DNA of 7,521 nucleotides from Nitrospirae bacterium RBG_19FT_COMBO_42_15. Its GTDB lineage: Bacteria > Nitrospirota > CAKKRA01 > 9FT-COMBO-42-15. The translations under genes were made by a program, and so were the position numbers. The notes below the pieces were generated by a model. It was given only the letters and a program-made list of their open reading frames with translations. It did no database searches and had not been told where the DNA came from. The DNA lies in contig MHEL01000037.1 of the NCBI GenBank assembly GCA_001803815.1, positions 8,323 to 15,843 on the forward strand. The letters are read 5' to 3'. Positions 4,331-7,521 of this stretch are shown here, piece after piece. The first letter of the stretch is position 1; each line of letters opens with the position of its first letter.

Positions 4331-5671
4331 ATGAAGGTGGTATTAATATATCCGGGCATCTCAGGCATTGGATTCAACAGCTATGGCAGGGGTATGGAGG
4401 AGTCATGGATAAATCACGGCCTCTGCTCCATCAGCGCCTCTGCTAAGAAGGCAGGCTATAGTGTTGAGCTAATTGACTTAAGATGTCTGAAGGACTGGCA
4501 GGATTTCAGCGGGATTATAAATGAGAAAAAGCCTGATGTAATTGGGATAACCATGATGAGCGTGGATTATAACCCTGCGATGAAATGCGTTGATATCATA
4601 AAAGAGGTAAACAGCAATAGCATTATAGTTCTTGGCGGGCAGCATCCTTCTTTGATGACAAAAGAAGTGTCAGCAAATAAAAAGATAGACTATATAATTA
4701 CAAGAGAGGGAGAGATAAGTTTTATAGAATTATTAAAGGATATTGAGAAAGGTGCAAAACCTGTCCGTATAATAGAAGGCAAGATGCCTGAACTTGATGC
4801 GCTCCCCTTTGCAGACAGGGAATTATTCAGGGATATGGAATATCCATTGCCTGTTGAGGGATTTGAGCCCCCCTTTGTAACAATAATTGCCGGCAGGGGA
4901 TGTATTTATAACTGCAAGTTCTGCCAGCCGGCAGAGAGGAGCATATTTGGCAAAAAGGTCAGGAGAAGAAGTGTTGATAATGTTATAGAAGAATTAAATA
5001 TATTAAGAGAAAAGTATAACTTTAAGAGCCTTATGATTCATGATGACTGCATTACTGAGGATAGAAAATGGATGACAGAGTTCTGTGATAAGTACAAGAG
5101 AAACGGTTTTTCCCAGCCCTTCGCATGCCAGAGCAGGGCAGATTTTATCTGCTATCACGAGGATATAGTAAAGGTGATGGCTGAAACAGGATTAAAACTC
5201 TTTTTTATAGGTCTTGAAAGCGGCAGTCAGAGGGTTCTTAACTTTTTGCGTAAAGGCACAAAGGCAGAGCATAATTATAAGGCTGCTGAGATATGCCATA
5301 AATATGGTGTAAAGATATGGGCAAACTATATGTTCGGCATCCCAACAGAGACAAAGGAGGAGGTAATGGATACAGTAAAGATGATTAAAAAGATCAGACC
5401 TGATCATTACAGCGCTGCCTTTTATACACCGCATCCCGGAAGCGACCTTTATGATTATTGCATTGAAAATGACCTTTCGCTTATTAAAAGCCATGACAGC
5501 TACAGAAGAAATCCGACAGAGGCAAAGATAAAGGGCGTGGATTATGAATTTCTTCATTGGGCAATGCAGGAATCAATGACCGGGCAGAAGCGGTTATTAT
5601 CATTTATTAAGCACAGGGTAAAGACAATAAAATACTTTCCTTATTACACCCTCCTGTGGTCAAAAAGATGA
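4331..5671 (+). CDS. B12-binding-domain radical SAM protein
   Basis: A 446-residue cytoplasmic enzyme. Residues ~1-140 form a Rossmann-like cobalamin-binding domain: an N-terminal MKVVLIYPG strand, KKPDVIGITMMS (66-77) and the GGQHPS loop (102-107). There is no DxHxxG motif, as is usual in class B radical SAM proteins. The radical SAM core follows: Cys191, Cys195 and Cys198 (GRGCIYNCKFC) ligate the 4Fe-4S cluster, with later landmarks GLESGS (294-299) and FGIPTET (335-341). Relatives act as cobalamin-dependent methyltransferases, oxidative cyclases or ring-contraction enzymes, so the reaction cannot be named. Placed between a flippase and glycosyltransferases, a sugar, lipid carrier or glycan precursor is a reasonable substrate guess. 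The ATG lies 4 bases after the flippase stop, with AAAAAAGG at 4314-4321. Its TGA overlaps the next start as ATGA. Confidence 0.9.
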   Translation: MKVVLIYPGISGIGFNSYGRGMEESWINHGLCSISASAKKAGYSVELIDLRCLKDWQDFSGIINEKKPDVIGITMMSVDYNPAMKCVDIIKEVNSNSIIVLGGQHPSLMTKEVSANKKIDYIITREGEISFIELLKDIEKGAKPVRIIEGKMPELDALPFADRELFRDMEYPLPVEGFEPPFVTIIAGRGCIYNCKFCQPAERSIFGKKVRRRSVDNVIEELNILREKYNFKSLMIHDDCITEDRKWMTEFCDKYKRNGFSQPFACQSRADFICYHEDIVKVMAETGLKLFFIGLESGSQRVLNFLRKGTKAEHNYKAAEICHKYGVKIWANYMFGIPTETKEEVMDTVKMIKKIRPDHYSAAFYTPHPGSDLYDYCIENDLSLIKSHDSYRRNPTEAKIKGVDYEFLHWAMQESMTGQKRLLSFIKHRVKTIKYFPYYTLLWSKR

Positions 5672-7464
5672 ACCTTGTGAGCACAACAAATATAAGGAAG
5701 AGCATTTACTACATTAAAAACTTTGGTTTTAATGCCTTTATAATAAAAGTAAGAAATAAGATTGTGAGTAAGCTCTCAGGGGAGCGGCAATACCAAATAT
5801 GGATAAAGAAAAATGAACCAAAGGAAATTGATCTTGAAGCACAAAGGCGCATGAGTTTTGCTTATGAACCAAAGATAAGCATAGTTACGCCTGTTTTTAA
5901 TACCCCTCAGAAAATCTTAATTGAAATGATTGAGTCTGTGATAACTCAGACATATGCTAAATGGGAGCTTTGTATTGCAGATGGAAACAGCAAGGAGCAG
6001 CAGATAAAAGAGATATTGAAGGGATACGCTGAAAAAGACAATAAAATTAAGATTAAATTTCTTCAGAAAAATAAGGGTATTGCCGGAAATTCAAACGAGG
6101 CTTTATCTGCTTCTACAGGTGATTTTGTAACCTTTTTAGACCATGATGATAAATTATCGCCATTTGCATTATATGAGATTGTTAATGCTATAAATAAAAA
6201 TGCAGATGCTGATTTTTTTTATTCTGATGAGGATATATTATCATTCAATGGAAAGAAAAGACTTAAGCCGCATTTTAAGCCTGATTGGAGTCCTGATACA
6301 TTAAGAAGCTATAATTATATAACACATCTCACTGTGATAAGGCGTGATCTATTGGAAAAAATCGGATTGTTTAGAGAGGGCTTTGATGGAAGTCAGGACT
6401 ATGATTTAATCTTAAGGGCAGCAGAGCATGCAAAGAAAATTATTCATATATCCAAAGTTCTTTATCATTGGCGTGAGTCTAAGGGCTCTGCTGCAGGAAA
6501 TCCATTTGCAAAATTATATGCGTATGATGCTGCAGAAAAGGTTTTAAGCGAGCATCTGCTGCGCATTTGTTTAAAAGGAGAGGTTCATATTAGCCCTCTT
6601 TGGGGGACTTATATGATAAATTATATGATTGAAGGAAACCCCAAGATTTCAATAATAATCCCAAATAATAATCATGCAGAAACTTTAAAAAAGTGCATCA
6701 GCTCCATATTGGATAAGAGTACATATAAGAATTATGAGATAATTATTGTTGAAAATAATTCAGATGAAAAGGAAATATTTAGTTATTATAAAGAGATGTC
6801 AAGACTAAATAATATTAAGATTGCTGCATGGAACAATCCGTTTAATTATTCTGCAGTAAACAATTACGGGGTAACACATTCGGATGGGGATATTTTATTA
6901 TTTTTGAACAATGATACAGAGGTGATAAATAATGACTGGCTGCAGAGGATGCTTGAGCATGCACAGCGCAAAGAGATAGGCGCTGTTGGGGCAAAGCTTT
7001 ATTATCCAAATTATACTATTCAACATGCAGGCGTGATCCTCGGAATCGGCGGGGTAGCAGGCCATTCTCACAAGGATTATGATGGCAATGACTTCGGATA
7101 CTATAACAGATTGAAAATTGTCCAGAATCTCAGCGCTGTCACAGGCGCATGCCTTATGATGCGTAAGGAGGTTTTTGATCAGGTTGAAGGATTTGATGAA
7201 AGCTATCCCTATGCATTTAATGATGTAGATTTGTGCATGAAGATTAGGGATAAAGGTTATTTAATAATCTTTACACCGCACGCTGAATTATATCATTATG
7301 AATCCAAGACAAGGGGATACGAAGATACACCACAAAAGCTAAAGAGATTTTATAAAGAAATTGAACTATTCAAACAAAAGTGGGGAAATATCTTAGAAAA
7401 GGGCGACCCGTACTACAGCTCTAACCTTACACTTGACAGAGAGGATTTTTCTATCAGGATATGA
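5668..7464 (+). CDS. Tandem GT2-family glycosyltransferase (two GT-A domains)
   Basis: A 598-residue glycosyltransferase with two complete GT-A folds and no obvious transmembrane segment, probably acting at the cytoplasmic face of the inner membrane. Domain 1 (about 69-270) has PKISIVTPVFNTP, the metal/nucleotide-binding DHDD (158-161), GSQDYDLILR and a closing HWR (267-269). Domain 2 (about 326-550) has PKISIIIPNNN, FLNNDTEV (DxD position Asn414-Asp416), TGACLMMRKE, the acidic FNDVDLCMKI (517-526) and YHYESKTRG (542-550). This layout resembles rhamnosyl- and O-antigen transferases that add two sugars or alternate linkages. Both active sites look intact. The start chosen is the ATG at 5668, which forms an ATGA overlap with the radical SAM stop. 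A GTG at 5656 would add four residues and has no better ribosome-binding site. Sugar specificity is not readable. Confidence 0.92.
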   Translation: MNLVSTTNIRKSIYYIKNFGFNAFIIKVRNKIVSKLSGERQYQIWIKKNEPKEIDLEAQRRMSFAYEPKISIVTPVFNTPQKILIEMIESVITQTYAKWELCIADGNSKEQQIKEILKGYAEKDNKIKIKFLQKNKGIAGNSNEALSASTGDFVTFLDHDDKLSPFALYEIVNAINKNADADFFYSDEDILSFNGKKRLKPHFKPDWSPDTLRSYNYITHLTVIRRDLLEKIGLFREGFDGSQDYDLILRAAEHAKKIIHISKVLYHWRESKGSAAGNPFAKLYAYDAAEKVLSEHLLRICLKGEVHISPLWGTYMINYMIEGNPKISIIIPNNNHAETLKKCISSILDKSTYKNYEIIIVENNSDEKEIFSYYKEMSRLNNIKIAAWNNPFNYSAVNNYGVTHSDGDILLFLNNDTEVINNDWLQRMLEHAQRKEIGAVGAKLYYPNYTIQHAGVILGIGGVAGHSHKDYDGNDFGYYNRLKIVQNLSAVTGACLMMRKEVFDQVEGFDESYPYAFNDVDLCMKIRDKGYLIIFTPHAELYHYESKTRGYEDTPQKLKRFYKEIELFKQKWGNILEKGDPYYSSNLTLDREDFSIRI

Positions 7465-7521
7465 AAGTTATCTATCTTTCAAAATACTCCTCCATTGGCC
7501 CAAGCAGCAGATACCGTATTT
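7461..7521 (+). CDS. Glycosyltransferase (GT4-like), 5' fragment
   Basis: An ATG at 7461 overlaps the preceding stop as ATGA (7461-7464) and opens a frame running off the window. The 20 visible residues, MKVIYLSKYSSIGPSSRYRI, match the usual N terminus of GT4/GT-B glycosyltransferases: a first beta strand (KVIYLS), a glycine-containing loop, and the SSRYR motif seen in many family members near the acceptor side. Tight coupling to the GT2 gene supports membership of the same glycan operon. The identification rests on a short stretch, so the family call is moderate and specificity unknown. Confidence 0.65.
   Translation, partial: MKVIYLSKYSSIGPSSRYRI

Noticed and set aside
2444..5557. Minus-strand open frames opposite the permease, flippase and radical SAM genes
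   Set aside because: They are shadows of well-identified + strand genes, with no ribosome-binding sites or recognisable motifs.
5656..5667. GTG at 5656 as start of the tandem glycosyltransferase
   Set aside because: It adds only four residues (MVKK) with no better ribosome-binding site. The ATG at 5668 forms the same ATGA overlap as the next junction.
1..7521. tRNA, rRNA or riboswitch
   Set aside because: I saw no cloverleaf, rRNA core motif or known riboswitch core. Non-coding stretches are all under 210 bases and are mostly filled by the repeats.

Overview
The window is a 7.5-kb, AT-rich, gene-dense piece of bacterial chromosome with every gene on the + strand. It looks Gram-negative and environmental: a polysaccharide/lipid-linked glycan cluster, a stray four-helix-bundle (S23-type) gene, and intergenic palindromes of the TGGATTCC(C/T)GC...GC(A/G)GGAATGACA kind that are familiar from Nitrospirota, Deltaproteobacteria and related metagenomic lineages. 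The phylum cannot be fixed from this sequence alone.

Left part (1-2807). The 3' end of an S23-type gene is followed by a four-copy heptamer tandem repeat and then the ATPase gene of an ABC-2 type exporter (275-1192). The partner permease gene (2043-2807) lies 850 bases downstream. Between them sits an island holding a small HicB-like gene and a GIY-YIG nuclease-like gene. It is bracketed by two ~110-base copies of a composite repeat made of three hairpins, plus one lone hairpin. The nine bases just after the ATPase stop (AAAACTTAA, 1193-1201) recur just after the right-hand repeat (2016-2024). Removing one copy plus the intervening DNA leaves a 27-base ATPase-permease gap that contains the permease's Shine-Dalgarno sequence. 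This reads as a mobile or cassette-like insertion into a formerly compact transporter operon, and it is the most interesting feature of the window.

Right part (2851-7521). A tightly packed glycan-assembly operon follows: a Wzx/WzxC-type flippase, a B12-binding-domain radical SAM enzyme, a large protein with two GT-A (family 2) glycosyltransferase domains, and the start of a GT4-like glycosyltransferase that runs off the end. Gaps are 4 bases, then two ATGA overlaps, implying translational coupling. A promoter-like sequence (TTGAAG-N17-TATTAT with an extended -10) ends 6 bases before the flippase ATG, which has no Shine-Dalgarno sequence, so this operon may start as a leaderless transcript.

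Together the right-hand genes would build a repeat-unit or lipid-linked glycan (the two glycosyltransferases), possibly modify it or its lipid or sugar precursor (the radical SAM enzyme), and flip it across the inner membrane. The ABC exporter substrate is unknown, and its link to the glycan genes rests only on proximity.
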